A stretch of DNA of 64,000 bases, taken from NCBI GenBank assembly GCA_019637435.1, contig JAHBVO010000002.1:1651519-1715518 (forward strand), written 5' to 3'. Source of the DNA: Candidatus Obscuribacterales bacterium (GTDB taxonomy: Bacteria; Cyanobacteriota; Vampirovibrionia; Obscuribacterales; Obscuribacteraceae). The position numbers were made by a program, and so were the translations under genes. Below are positions 53,348-62,189 of this stretch, in pieces. Within the stretch, counting starts at the first letter, position 1, and every line of letters starts with the position of its first letter. The notes below the pieces were generated by a model that worked only from the letters and a program-made list of their open reading frames with translations, ran no database searches and had not been told where the DNA came from.

Positions 53348-53360
53348 GAGCCTCGTACCC

Positions 53361-54920
53361 ATGGCAGGCAAGCAAGACCTGGAAAAGAACGTCGGTCGGC
53401 TATTGATTGGTCGTGTGCCGGCGACGACTCTTACACCCGAGTATCGAAAAAGATTGCAGACCGGCACCGTGGGCGGTATCTGTTTTTTTCGGGAGAATGC
53501 TGAACAGCTGCAAGAACTGGCGACGCTTGTTCACGACGTAGTCGAAGCGTCCCTGCATCCGCCGGTGGTCTGCACCGATCAGGAAGGAGGGGCTGTGCAG
53601 CGCTTCGATCGCGTGATCAGTCCGCTGCCATCACCAATGGCCTTAGCTGCAACCGCAGATGAGGACATCGTTGAAAAAATTACGAGCTTGAGTTCCCGTC
53701 AGCTGAAGCTTTTGGGCATAAACTGCCTGCTGGCGCCGGTTCTCGACGTGATTTCCAATTTTGTAAATCCAATCGTTTGCACCAGGGCATTTGGAAACGC
53801 ACCAGATAAGGTGGCAAAGTACGGTCGTCTGGTTGCTGAGGCGATTTCTGCTGAGGGCTTGGTGCCCGTAGGCAAGCATTTCCCCGGACATGGCGCCACC
53901 ACCGAGGATTCGCACGTTGCGCTGGCGATAAACAAATTGCCGGTTGAGAAATTGTGGAACACTGATCTTGCGCCGTTTAAAACAATTCTCGAGAGCTTGC
54001 CGATTGTACTCACCGGACACATCTGGTGCACCGAGATTGATGAAGAGCAAGTCCCGGCAAGTCTTTCAAAACGTATTACTCATTCAATCCTGCGCGAGTA
54101 TCTGGGATTCAAAGGCATAGTCATGACCGACGACATGGTTATGAAAGGAATCACTTCGAAGTATGGTTTGGGTGAAGCTTGCGTGATGGCTGTCGAAGCT
54201 GGCGCCGATTTAGTGCTCGTGTGCGGTTCTGAAGACGAACTCGAAGAATCTTACAGCGCCCTTCTTGCTGCCGCGCAGTCCGGCAGAATTTCAGCGGAGC
54301 GACTTGAGGAATCCAGAGAGCGAATTAACGCTCATTTCAACAAGAAGCCAACGACTTGCTCGCCTGCGCACAATCCTCGAAAGTATGCTCGCTTGGAGAA
54401 GCTCGTTTGTGAAGGCGCCGATCTTAGTTTTAACGCATCATTGAAAGGTATTGCAATCGTGCGTGGTGGCATTCCTGAATTGCAGGGACAAAAGTGGACC
54501 TTGCTTATTCCCGACCATCCGCGCTATTCACTGAACCTGCACGAGTATCTAAATGCTGCTTTGGGTCAAGTGAAGAAACCGGAACTGTTGGAACTGCGTC
54601 GCTATCCGCTTGAACCGACCTTCGAAGAAGCTAGCCTTATAGCCGAGGAACTGACAGGCAAGAACGTGGTTTATCTCACGTTCCGCGCATTGCATTTCGA
54701 AGATCAACTGAGATTGGGGCAAATGGTTGCAGACACGTGTCAGGAAAAGGTTGCCGTATGCGTGGATACGCCATTTGATGTTCACGGGTTACCTGATTGG
54801 CCTAACGTGGTCGCCACTCACGATCCATCCGACCAGGCAATGAAAGCACTCGCCCAGGTTTTCGCTACTCGTATCGCCACCGGCGTCAGTCCTGTACAAT
54901 CAGAGACAGTTGCCGTTTAA
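53361..54920 (+). CDS. nagZ: GH3 family beta-N-acetylhexosaminidase (NagZ-like)
   Basis: GGICFFRENAEQLQELATLV, VVCTDQEGGAVQRFDRV, GKHFPGHGATTEDSHVAL (KHFPGHG with catalytic His) and GFKGIVMTDDMVM (nucleophile Asp) are classic NagZ/GH3 motifs. The roughly 330-residue catalytic domain is followed by an extra domain of about 190 residues (total 519), longer than E. coli NagZ. It removes GlcNAc from muropeptides in peptidoglycan recycling. AGGAG lies 10 nt before ATG 53361, and the gene starts 13 bp after the cyclase. Confidence 0.92.
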   Translation: MAGKQDLEKNVGRLLIGRVPATTLTPEYRKRLQTGTVGGICFFRENAEQLQELATLVHDVVEASLHPPVVCTDQEGGAVQRFDRVISPLPSPMALAATADEDIVEKITSLSSRQLKLLGINCLLAPVLDVISNFVNPIVCTRAFGNAPDKVAKYGRLVAEAISAEGLVPVGKHFPGHGATTEDSHVALAINKLPVEKLWNTDLAPFKTILESLPIVLTGHIWCTEIDEEQVPASLSKRITHSILREYLGFKGIVMTDDMVMKGITSKYGLGEACVMAVEAGADLVLVCGSEDELEESYSALLAAAQSGRISAERLEESRERINAHFNKKPTTCSPAHNPRKYARLEKLVCEGADLSFNASLKGIAIVRGGIPELQGQKWTLLIPDHPRYSLNLHEYLNAALGQVKKPELLELRRYPLEPTFEEASLIAEELTGKNVVYLTFRALHFEDQLRLGQMVADTCQEKVAVCVDTPFDVHGLPDWPNVVATHDPSDQAMKALAQVFATRIATGVSPVQSETVAV

Positions 54921-54987
54921 TTTAAGCACAACTGGAACCACGATTTAGAAACCGTTTCAAATCTTGCGACTCGCCCGAGGTTATGTC

Positions 54988-55287
54988 ATGACTCAACAGA
55001 ATGATCCAGGTGAAGAACGTGAGGTGCCGCCGGCAGCGCCACCGGATGCGGTGCCTGTCGAAATACACGTCGATGAAACGCCTGACCTTCACTTGCCTGA
55101 GCCTAAAGCTCAACCAGCAGGGAGACCTTCTGCTCCTGTAGACAGCAAGGAAAGTTTTCTCAAGAAGTATTTGCGAAATGCCGGCAAGGCAATGATAGTT
55201 TTTGCAGTGCTTGGTTGCTGCTTCCTCATGTTTGCAGCGTTCATGTTGATCAGCACATTCAACAGAATTTTTGATGCGTTGAAGTAG
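54988..55287 (+). CDS. small membrane protein with acidic Pro-rich N-terminus, 99 aa
   Basis: ATG 54988 (MTQQNDPGEEREVPP) is preceded by GAGG 8-9 nt upstream. Residues 1-55 are acidic and Pro-rich (VPPAAPPDAVPVEIHVDETP). One hydrophobic helix (AMIVFAVLGCCFLMFAAFML) lies near residue 80, close to the C-terminus. It follows nagZ by about 70 bp and may belong to the same transcript. Function unknown. Confidence 0.65.
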   Translation: MTQQNDPGEEREVPPAAPPDAVPVEIHVDETPDLHLPEPKAQPAGRPSAPVDSKESFLKKYLRNAGKAMIVFAVLGCCFLMFAAFMLISTFNRIFDALK

Positions 55288-55359
55288 AGCGTTATGTTGC
55301 GGACATTCACTTGCGAAACTGTTTTCAACGATTCTCGCCCTTGCGTTTTAGCTTGAGAA

Positions 55360-56964
55360 TTACTCGGCGCCCGGGCGGATATCTCGAAACAGGATGACTG
55401 GCGCTGCAAGTAGAATTGCTTGAGCTTTGGCGGCCTCTGCGGCTGCCAGAACGTAGGACAGATCCGTGCAGTCCTCAGGAATGCAGGCGACACCGAAGGA
55501 TAATGATAGTTTGCCGTGTTGCACGCCTGGCAATGGAGTGCTGAGAAGAGAGTTCACGATGCGTTGAGCGAACACATTTGCGCCCGAACTTTTCGTGTTC
55601 GGCAAAATCATTGCATAATCGTACGACTCGTAGTGAGCAACCAAATCGATGTGACGCTTTAGCGCACTGATTCTTCTGAAAACTTCTGCCACGGCCACCA
55701 CATCCAGTGGCTCACGCTCGAAGTTCGGCGGACCTTTGACGACGCGCATCTCCATGACCATTACGCATAGCGGGCTGCCGGCACGGTAACCGCGGAAATA
55801 TTCCTGTTCCAGAAAGTAGAGAAACGCAGGATAGGTAAACATCCCTGTTTCCGGGCGTCGCAATCCCATCATCACCGAGTGAATGAGCGTGGGATCGATG
55901 CTCTTCGGTATCAAATTCTCAGGCGGAGCCGATTTGTTCTGTTCCGGATTTGTGAAACCGATAAGGTCCAGTTCCAACAAGTGAATAATTGCCGGCACCC
56001 AGACACTTTGCGGGAGGTGCAGACGAGTGGCGATTGTTTTCAGAGTGCTCTCAGAATCAATAGTGACGTAGATGCTTCGGAGAACTTGAAGTGCCACCGG
56101 CGCACCAGCTGTGGTGCGGGCGTCGAACTCCGGCTGCGTGATGTTCAGATACTTTTGAACGAGTACCGAGTCCGGACCGAGCCCGGCGTTTTTCAAATAA
56201 TTAGTTTGATCCTTGAGTTTGACACCTTGGAGAACCAGAGTCTCCAGGCTGGTTTTAACGTTCTTATGTTCCGTTCTCTGCCGTTGAATAAATTCGTACT
56301 TCCCTTCACGCCAGGTTACGATTTCCAGAATACATTCGTCGCCGGTTATTCTTCCTGCGGCGATATCCGCGTAGGTCGGCTCTCCGTCAACGAAGAAGAT
56401 TCTGGCCTTTTCGTTGCTTTTGTTGATTTCCAGGCAGCCAGTCAGTTTCGCAATCAGGAGAGATTGAAGCAGTGAACTGATTTGAACAATAGACAGATCA
56501 CCAGTATGTTCGGCCGTGCCTCGAGACCACGAGTTATCTTTTAAGCCCAGTTGCGACAAGCGTGCGATGTCGACTTCGTGAGTTTGCATCGCCTGCATGT
56601 AGTAAGTATCGCGTTTTCGCGATTGGTCGCGGAAAGCCTCCGACGTCATAATCGCGCCGTCAATCTGTACGGCGTGATGAATCTCTCCGGAGGACGACAC
56701 GATGAGGTTGTAGACAAGGAGGACGTCGCAGGTCTTGTACTCCCACAAGAGTTTCCTCTCGCGATCTTTTCCGCTAAACAGCTTCCATTCCGTGTCTCCG
56801 CCTTTTATCGGACATTGTATTTCGAGCGAAAACTCCACTAATTTATCGGGCGTCGCCCATGAAATTACGACCTGTCTGCCTCTTCGCTCCATTGCTTGAG
56901 ACAGGAAGTGGTGAATCTCGGATAAGCCTGGCGCTGCAGGAAGTTGCTGCAGGATCTTCGCCAT
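55360..56964 (-). CDS. modular signalling protein: W-rich N-terminal module, DUF4388-like, degenerate GGDEF-like C-terminus; 534 aa
   Basis: ATG 56964 is used (MAKILQQLPAAPGLSEIHHF, AAAAGG upstream); the longer frame from 57027 lacks support. The N-terminal part (about 35-105) with GGDTEWKLFSGKDRERKLLW is a paralogue of the same module in the 7735 protein. Residues about 155-240 are DUF4388-like (LLQSLLIAKLTGCLEINKSN, GEPTYADIAAGRITGDECIL). The C-terminal about 400-530 resembles a GGDEF fold (PAFLYFLEQEYFRGYRAGSP, HYESYDYAMILPNTKSSGA, LSFGVACIPED) but lacks GGDEF itself, so catalysis is unlikely. Soluble. Confidence 0.78.
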   Translation of the reverse strand: MAKILQQLPAAPGLSEIHHFLSQAMERRGRQVVISWATPDKLVEFSLEIQCPIKGGDTEWKLFSGKDRERKLLWEYKTCDVLLVYNLIVSSSGEIHHAVQIDGAIMTSEAFRDQSRKRDTYYMQAMQTHEVDIARLSQLGLKDNSWSRGTAEHTGDLSIVQISSLLQSLLIAKLTGCLEINKSNEKARIFFVDGEPTYADIAAGRITGDECILEIVTWREGKYEFIQRQRTEHKNVKTSLETLVLQGVKLKDQTNYLKNAGLGPDSVLVQKYLNITQPEFDARTTAGAPVALQVLRSIYVTIDSESTLKTIATRLHLPQSVWVPAIIHLLELDLIGFTNPEQNKSAPPENLIPKSIDPTLIHSVMMGLRRPETGMFTYPAFLYFLEQEYFRGYRAGSPLCVMVMEMRVVKGPPNFEREPLDVVAVAEVFRRISALKRHIDLVAHYESYDYAMILPNTKSSGANVFAQRIVNSLLSTPLPGVQHGKLSLSFGVACIPEDCTDLSYVLAAAEAAKAQAILLAAPVILFRDIRPGAE

Positions 56965-57092
56965 TCCGGTGCCTTTTCTTAGCATGATGAGTTGCCCAAA
57001 ATTGTGCCAAACGGCCGGGTTATACACACGAAACTTATTCCCTCTGGATAGTCTCGTTAACCCGCGTGAGCAGCAGTGATTGAATGCTGCGA

Positions 57093-57719
57093 TTAATTCT
57101 CGGACAGCAGCTCCGTGCCTATTTCGCCAAAGCTGTGGAAAATTTCCTTCGCTCTTGTGACTAACGAATCGCGCTCTTTCTCGCTGAAATCCAATTCGTT
57201 CATAGCTGTTTTAAACGCGGTCCAGCGCTCACGTTGAGCGTCGCCGTAACGGTCGAAGTACGAAGCCCCGGCGTCTTCCGGCAATTCGAGTCCTGCTCGT
57301 AATGCTTTTGCCATGAATTTTGCGCCGTTGGTGCTGCCTTCGAGAACGTAAAGATAACCAAGCAGTGCTGCAGTGTCGTTCTGGGCTGTGGATTTCATCG
57401 ACTCCATGAGCTTCGCTGTCGCTTTTAATGGCGAGGCACCATCCGGTTTCTGACCGAAGTAAGCAAGATCTTTGCTCAAGCAGGATAGGTCTAGATGATA
57501 GTCTTTGACGACATGATTGACTGCATGGTTAGCCGGCTTTGACTCATTGAGCAAATCGGCGAGTCGCTTGTGCATCAAATAGAGCTGTTCCAGATAGCGG
57601 CTGAAATGCTTTTTGTCGACTTTGCCAGAACCCAGCTGGTGCTGAAATTCGTTAGCCTCTGCCGAGGTGTGCAATTCCGCGGTTGAATCACGCAGAAGTT
57701 CCATTACTGGCGTTGTCAT
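57093..57719 (-). CDS. ho1: heme oxygenase (biliverdin-producing)
   Basis: The start is ATG 57719 (MTTPVMELLRDSTAELHTSA), overlapping the upstream gene's stop by 4 nt (ATGA). The proximal heme ligand is His 17 in STAELHTSAEAN, matching HO-1. The distal-helix motif LGYLYVLEGSTNGAKFMAKA is the classic EGS box (GSTxGG). The protein of 208 aa is of HO-1 length. It opens heme to biliverdin, CO and iron. In non-photosynthetic bacteria this usually serves iron recovery or stress. Confidence 0.9.
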   Translation of the reverse strand: MTTPVMELLRDSTAELHTSAEANEFQHQLGSGKVDKKHFSRYLEQLYLMHKRLADLLNESKPANHAVNHVVKDYHLDLSCLSKDLAYFGQKPDGASPLKATAKLMESMKSTAQNDTAALLGYLYVLEGSTNGAKFMAKALRAGLELPEDAGASYFDRYGDAQRERWTAFKTAMNELDFSEKERDSLVTRAKEIFHSFGEIGTELLSEN

Positions 57720-58705
57720 TGCTGATTGTCCTCTCTGAAAGACGCTCTCTGTAACCGATCTCTGATGCCTGACCATTGGTCGTGGTCCGGCACTCGCTCT
57801 ACGATTATCCAATCGCATTTAAACGTATCTAGTTTGCGCAAATTTCCATAGAGATTGCGTGCGTAAATTTTGGGGTCGTTCGGAACGGCTATCCATGCAG
57901 TTTGTTTGTCAGTTCCATTCACAACCTCTTCTTTGAACGATAAAACAGCTGCAGTTTTCGCGGCACCGTTCAGTTTTTGCAAAACCGTCTTTAACTCGTC
58001 CGCTTCAACAAGCATCACTGGAGTCATCGGTGAATAGTGGCTTTTCAATGTACCAGGAGCCTTAACGCTTGGTACGTCATCGTTGTTGTGGGTCGCGTTC
58101 AAACCGGCAACTTCATTCAACATCTCTAAGTTCAACATCCCGGGACGAAGTACGCGAGGCTTGTCTCCGGACATATCGATAATCGTAGACTCAATGCCGA
58201 CATCGCATGTGCCACCATCGAGAACATAAGCCACCTCGGTTTCAAACTCATTTGCGACGTCGGCAGCTTCAGTCGGGCTAAGCTTTCCGAAACGATTAGC
58301 TGATGGTGCAGCCAGACCGCCGCCAAACTCTTGCAACAGCTTCAGAGCCGTATCGTGCTTAGGAACTCGAATTGCGACGGTGTCCTGACCGCCTGTAACG
58401 TCGTCCAGCACGTGAGGTTTTTTCTTGAAAATCATGGTCAGAGGTCCAGGCCAAAATTTCTCGGCCAATTTTTTCGCAATGGGTGGAACCTCGGCGACCC
58501 AGTCGGAGAGTTGCGCGACTGACGCGATGTGAACGATAACCGGATGATTTCTCGGACGACCTTTTGCGTCGAACAGTTTATGAAGCGCTTCTTTGTTGGA
58601 CGCGTCTGCTGCAAGCCCATAAACGGTTTCAGTCGGGATGGCAACCAGGTTGCCGTCCTTCAGGAGTTTTGCTGCTTGTTGGATATCGTTGCCGATTGCC
58701 GTCAT
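57716..58705 (-). CDS. tsaC: threonylcarbamoyl-AMP synthase (TsaC2/Sua5 type)
   Basis: YrdC domain (about 1-190): VAIPTETVYGLAADASNKEA, KGRPRNHPVIVHIASVAQL, WPGPLTMIFKKKP and RVPKHDTALKLL. GGTCDVGIESTIIDMSGD and SHYSPMTPVMLV show the Sua5 linker and C-terminal domain, so it is the long Sua5 form (329 aa) rather than short TsaC. It makes threonylcarbamoyl-AMP for tRNA t6A modification. Its last codon overlaps the heme oxygenase start. Confidence 0.95.
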   Translation of the reverse strand: MTAIGNDIQQAAKLLKDGNLVAIPTETVYGLAADASNKEALHKLFDAKGRPRNHPVIVHIASVAQLSDWVAEVPPIAKKLAEKFWPGPLTMIFKKKPHVLDDVTGGQDTVAIRVPKHDTALKLLQEFGGGLAAPSANRFGKLSPTEAADVANEFETEVAYVLDGGTCDVGIESTIIDMSGDKPRVLRPGMLNLEMLNEVAGLNATHNNDDVPSVKAPGTLKSHYSPMTPVMLVEADELKTVLQKLNGAAKTAAVLSFKEEVVNGTDKQTAWIAVPNDPKIYARNLYGNLRKLDTFKCDWIIVERVPDHDQWSGIRDRLQRASFREDNQQ

Positions 58706-58846
58706 GAGATTCCAGCCTTGTGAGCCTTCAATTCTAATCTCAATGACCGTTATCTTCGGTAGGTTTCTTGTTTATGTAAAGAGCTTTAGGGGGCATAGTT
58801 TTATAGTTGATTGCCTTCACGTGGTCGCGCGAGGTCAAAATTTGAA

Positions 58847-59215
58847 ATGAGCGGACCTCACAGCCATTCTGAGTCATCAGAGAGCGCCTGGATGTATCCC
58901 AATGCCGGAAGCACTTCCGGCGGTCTGAGGGTCGCGGACACGCTTGATGAGGTGAAGACCTTCGCCTACGAATGTTTCGATAAGCTGGACAAGGACAGCG
59001 ATGGCTTCATTTCGAAGGGTGAGCTTTCTGAAGCGCTGGCGAGTAATGTGTACAAATGGCGAGAAAAATCGTTTATCTGCTTTATGTTGCGGCGGATAGC
59101 CGACATCGCGGAGTCCTACGACGAAGAGTGGGACTGCAAAAAGGGCGACGGAATCTCGCGAGCGGACATTCAAGAGTATTTTAGAATGCTGCGCAAGCGC
59201 ATCGCACAGTCTTAG
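58847..59215 (+). CDS. EF-hand calcium-binding protein, 122 aa
   Basis: A canonical EF-hand loop DKDSDGFISKGE (12 residues, Asp/Asp/Asp at 1/3/5, Gly 6, Ile 8, Glu 12) sits near residue 50, with flanking helices (VKTFAYECFDKL and LSEALASN). A second divergent EF-like loop DCKKGDGISRAD lies near residue 98 (Gly for the fifth-position ligand). No signal peptide is seen, so it is cytoplasmic. I place the start at ATG 58847; the frame is open from 58811. It converges on miaB with a 4-bp overlap at 59212-59215. Confidence 0.8.
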   Translation: MSGPHSHSESSESAWMYPNAGSTSGGLRVADTLDEVKTFAYECFDKLDKDSDGFISKGELSEALASNVYKWREKSFICFMLRRIADIAESYDEEWDCKKGDGISRADIQEYFRMLRKRIAQS

Positions 59216-60582
59216 TTAGCGAGTGTGCCGCGAAGAGCCCACGGATTTGCAGCTTCGATTTTCACATTGACGAGTTTTCCGGTCAGTTCTACCGGTCCCT
59301 CGAAGTGCACGACCTTGTTGCTGCGAGTGCGACCCATCAGGCGCTCGTCATTGCGTTGACTTAGCCCTTCCACGAGTAACTCGACCGTCTGACCGAGATA
59401 CCGTTTATTTCGCCGATGACTCACTTCACTCACCACGGTATTGAGGAGGCGCAGACGCTCGAACTTTACGTCTTCAGGGACTTGCTCTCCCCAGCTCTTC
59501 GACGGCGTGTGCGGTCTTGGCGAATATGCGGCCGTGTTGCAGGCGTCAAAACACATTTCTTCGACGAGGCGAACCGTGTTGAGGAATTCGTCCTCGGTTT
59601 CGCCCGGGAAGCCGACTATCAAGTCAGAGGTAATGGCTGCATCAGGAATTCTTGAGCGAATCTCGTCGATTTTCTTGCGATAAAAATCGATTGTATAGCC
59701 GCGTGCCATGCGGCGTAACGTGCGGTCATCACCAGCTTGAACGGGAATGTGAAAGTATTCGCAAGCGCTCGGTGTTCTCTTGACCGAATCGATAATTTCA
59801 GGATTGAGATCGCGCGGGTGCCCGGTCAGGAAGCGGATTCTCTTTATCGAATCAAGTTCTCCAACCATCTCGATCAGATGACCGAGGTGGCGAACCGGTT
59901 TCAAATCGTGACCATAAGCAGTGACATTCTGACCGAGGAGGGTTACTTCTTTGTAGCCGGCGTCAGCGAGTTCCTTTATCTCTTTCAGCACTTCATCCGG
60001 CGTTCTACTGCGTTCGCGACCGCGCACGTACGGGACGATGCAATAAGTGCAGTTGTAATCGCAACCATAGATAACGGAAACCCAGGCACTGAAATCGTTC
60101 TGCCGTATGACCGGTAACTCCGGAAGATCTTCCGGCAATTCTTGGAACACTTCGACAACGTGCTGATTGGTCTCCTGGGCTCTGTTTACGAGCTCAGGAA
60201 GACGAAATAGGTTGTGCGTGCCGAAGACGATATCGACGTACGGAGCTCTGGCAACGAGCTTCTCACCTTCATCTTGAGCGACACATCCACCGACTGCGAT
60301 TAGTGTTCCAGGACGTTTCTGTTTAAACTTATTCCAGGCTCCAAGATAGCTGTAGACTTTGTCTTCGGCACCTTCGCGAATGGCGCAGGTGTTTAGAATC
60401 ATGAGATCGGCGCCTTTGACGTCCTCGGTCTGTTTATAACCGATTTCATCGAGCAGTCCCAGCATGTTCTCGGAATCGGCCTTGTTCATCTGGCATCCGA
60501 AGGTGTGAACATACACGGTTTTCGTCCCACGCTCTCCGGCGTCGAGATTGCTTTCGCGTTTTTCGATTTGGGTTGTGGACAT
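59212..60582 (-). CDS. miaB: tRNA-2-methylthio-N6-dimethylallyladenosine synthase
   Basis: The N-terminal MTTase domain (about 20-145) starts KTVYVHTFGCQMNKADSENM, with LNTCAIREGAEDKVYSYLG and GGCVAQ cysteines. The radical-SAM cluster is CDYNCTYCIVPYVRGRERSR (CxxxCxxC). The C-terminal TRAM domain is present (LGQTVELLVEGLSQRNDERL). The length of 456 is normal. It adds 2-methylthio to i6A37 of tRNAs. The start ATG 60582 has GGAG upstream. Confidence 0.96.
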   Translation of the reverse strand: MSTTQIEKRESNLDAGERGTKTVYVHTFGCQMNKADSENMLGLLDEIGYKQTEDVKGADLMILNTCAIREGAEDKVYSYLGAWNKFKQKRPGTLIAVGGCVAQDEGEKLVARAPYVDIVFGTHNLFRLPELVNRAQETNQHVVEVFQELPEDLPELPVIRQNDFSAWVSVIYGCDYNCTYCIVPYVRGRERSRTPDEVLKEIKELADAGYKEVTLLGQNVTAYGHDLKPVRHLGHLIEMVGELDSIKRIRFLTGHPRDLNPEIIDSVKRTPSACEYFHIPVQAGDDRTLRRMARGYTIDFYRKKIDEIRSRIPDAAITSDLIVGFPGETEDEFLNTVRLVEEMCFDACNTAAYSPRPHTPSKSWGEQVPEDVKFERLRLLNTVVSEVSHRRNKRYLGQTVELLVEGLSQRNDERLMGRTRSNKVVHFEGPVELTGKLVNVKIEAANPWALRGTLAN

Positions 60583-60670
60583 CTAGGTAATCTCCGCGGT
60601 CCGAAGAGGACCGAAACGACAGCGCCGGCAGCTGGTGCTGAAATTAGTTTACTAGATGTCGAGAGAGCAT

Positions 60671-60865
60671 CTAAGCTTTATTACAAAACTCGCGAACCGC
60701 TTCTTTCTCTTTTACTACGTTGTAAAAGGAGTCGAAGGACGAACGAATCCAAGCCAGGCGCTCTTCATAGGTGGACGGCGCGATGAATTCGTTTTTGTCG
60801 GTGGTGAACGCGACGACGTGTTCGCCGCGTTTGTTGGTTTTGATTCGATGGTCTGTCAGTGCCAC
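60671..60865 (-). CDS. small hypothetical protein, 64 aa
   Basis: The frame runs from GTG 60865 (TAAGG 4 nt upstream) to a TAA at 60671. It is charged and soluble (HRIKTNKRGEHVVAFTTDKN, FIAPSTYEERLAWIRSSFDS) with a plausible helix in the C-terminal half. No family is recognised. It lies between miaB and ribD. Function unknown, and the call is not strong. Confidence 0.45.
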   Translation of the reverse strand: MALTDHRIKTNKRGEHVVAFTTDKNEFIAPSTYEERLAWIRSSFDSFYNVVKEKEAVREFCNKA

Positions 60866-61066
60866 TTTGCCTTACCCCTGATGGTTCAACGGCTGGTGTC
60901 GATATCGAGTCAGCAACTATAGCAACTGATTTCGGTATTGTCCCGTGGATGTCACGAGTCGAATCGAATTATCAAGTGCCGGCCTCGACCAGCCGTTCCT
61001 TAGAAAAAACACATCGAGTTCTCAATCGAAACTTTCGTCCGATATCGAAATCGTGCCGATTTCTTA

Positions 61067-62173
61067 TTAGCGCGTTAAGTGAATCGCCATGTCGTCGCCG
61101 AGGCGAATGGATTCAATCAATCGGTAGCGCTTCATATTTGCCAGAGCAATCGGCTTCTCAATCCGGACGCCCGGGACCGATTCGACGTCTCCAAGAATTG
61201 ACGGGGCGACAATCCAAAAAATCTCATCCACAAGATCCTGGCCGACAAGACTACCGGCGAGGGTGCCACCACCTTCGCACAATACGGATGAGACGCCGCG
61301 AGTGCGCAGGTCTTTGAGTAAGTCATGCAGGTCCAACCGGTTGCAGCCATCGCTGGAAATTTCGCGGAGCGAAACCACCTGCACGGATTCCGGAAGTTTT
61401 GCTTGCTGTTCTGCACGTTCGGAGCAGTAGACGATGGTATCGCCTCCGGTGCCGCTGTCGAACAGGCGCGCCGTTGGTTTTAAACTCATATTGGTGTCTA
61501 TTACAGCCCGTTTAGGATGGCGAAACTCATTCAATTCGCGCACGTTCAATTCGGGATTATCTATCCTTGCCGTATTGCTTCCGACAAGAACACAGTCCAG
61601 TCTGTTTCTCAATTCATGCACGTAATGACGCGCTTCCGGACCTGTTATCCATTTGCTTGTGTTTGTCCGATCGGCAATTTTTCCATCAAGAGTTGCTGCA
61701 ATTTTTAGCACGACCCAGGGCATTCCCGTTCTAATCGTCTTCACAAAAGCGCGGTTCAACCACTGCGCCTCTTCTTCCAAAACACCAGTAACAACTTCGA
61801 TTCCGGCAGCGCGAAGCTTTTCGAAACCATTACCGCCGACCTTTGGATTGGGATCGGTCATTGCCGCAACAACCTTTTTGACGCCGCTGGCGATGACCTT
61901 GTCGGTGCACGGCGGTGTCTTGCCGTGATGGCAGCACGGCTCCAGGCTTAAATATATCGTGGCGCCCTGAGCTCGGTCGCCGGCTTCGTCGAGGGCGAAG
62001 ACTTCGGCATGCGGCTGACCGTGTTCAGGATGATATCCGCTGCCGACGATGGAACCATCAGATTGAACAACGACTGCGCCAACAATCGGATTGGGCGCCG
62101 TTCTACCTTCAGCCTTCAGCGCCAGACTGAAGCACTGTTTCATGAATTTCTCGTCTGCTGAAAGTTCCGCCAT
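61067..62173 (-). CDS. ribD: bifunctional riboflavin deaminase-reductase
   Basis: The deaminase half (about 1-150) has GRTAPNPIVGAVVV, HPEHGQPHAEVFALD (HAE) and SLEPCCHHGKTPPCTDKVIA (PCxxxGxTPPC zinc motif). The reductase half (about 150-365) has RPKRAVID-like, LVGSNTARIDNPELNVRELN and LCEGGGTLAGSLVGQDLVDE. It converts the GTP-derived pyrimidine to the ribitylamino-uracil precursor of riboflavin. The length of 368 is typical. It is 16 bp downstream of pfkA, so the two may be co-transcribed. Confidence 0.95.
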   Translation of the reverse strand: MAELSADEKFMKQCFSLALKAEGRTAPNPIVGAVVVQSDGSIVGSGYHPEHGQPHAEVFALDEAGDRAQGATIYLSLEPCCHHGKTPPCTDKVIASGVKKVVAAMTDPNPKVGGNGFEKLRAAGIEVVTGVLEEEAQWLNRAFVKTIRTGMPWVVLKIAATLDGKIADRTNTSKWITGPEARHYVHELRNRLDCVLVGSNTARIDNPELNVRELNEFRHPKRAVIDTNMSLKPTARLFDSGTGGDTIVYCSERAEQQAKLPESVQVVSLREISSDGCNRLDLHDLLKDLRTRGVSSVLCEGGGTLAGSLVGQDLVDEIFWIVAPSILGDVESVPGVRIEKPIALANMKRYRLIESIRLGDDMAIHLTR

Positions 62174-62189
62174 GAGGTGAGTAAGAGTT

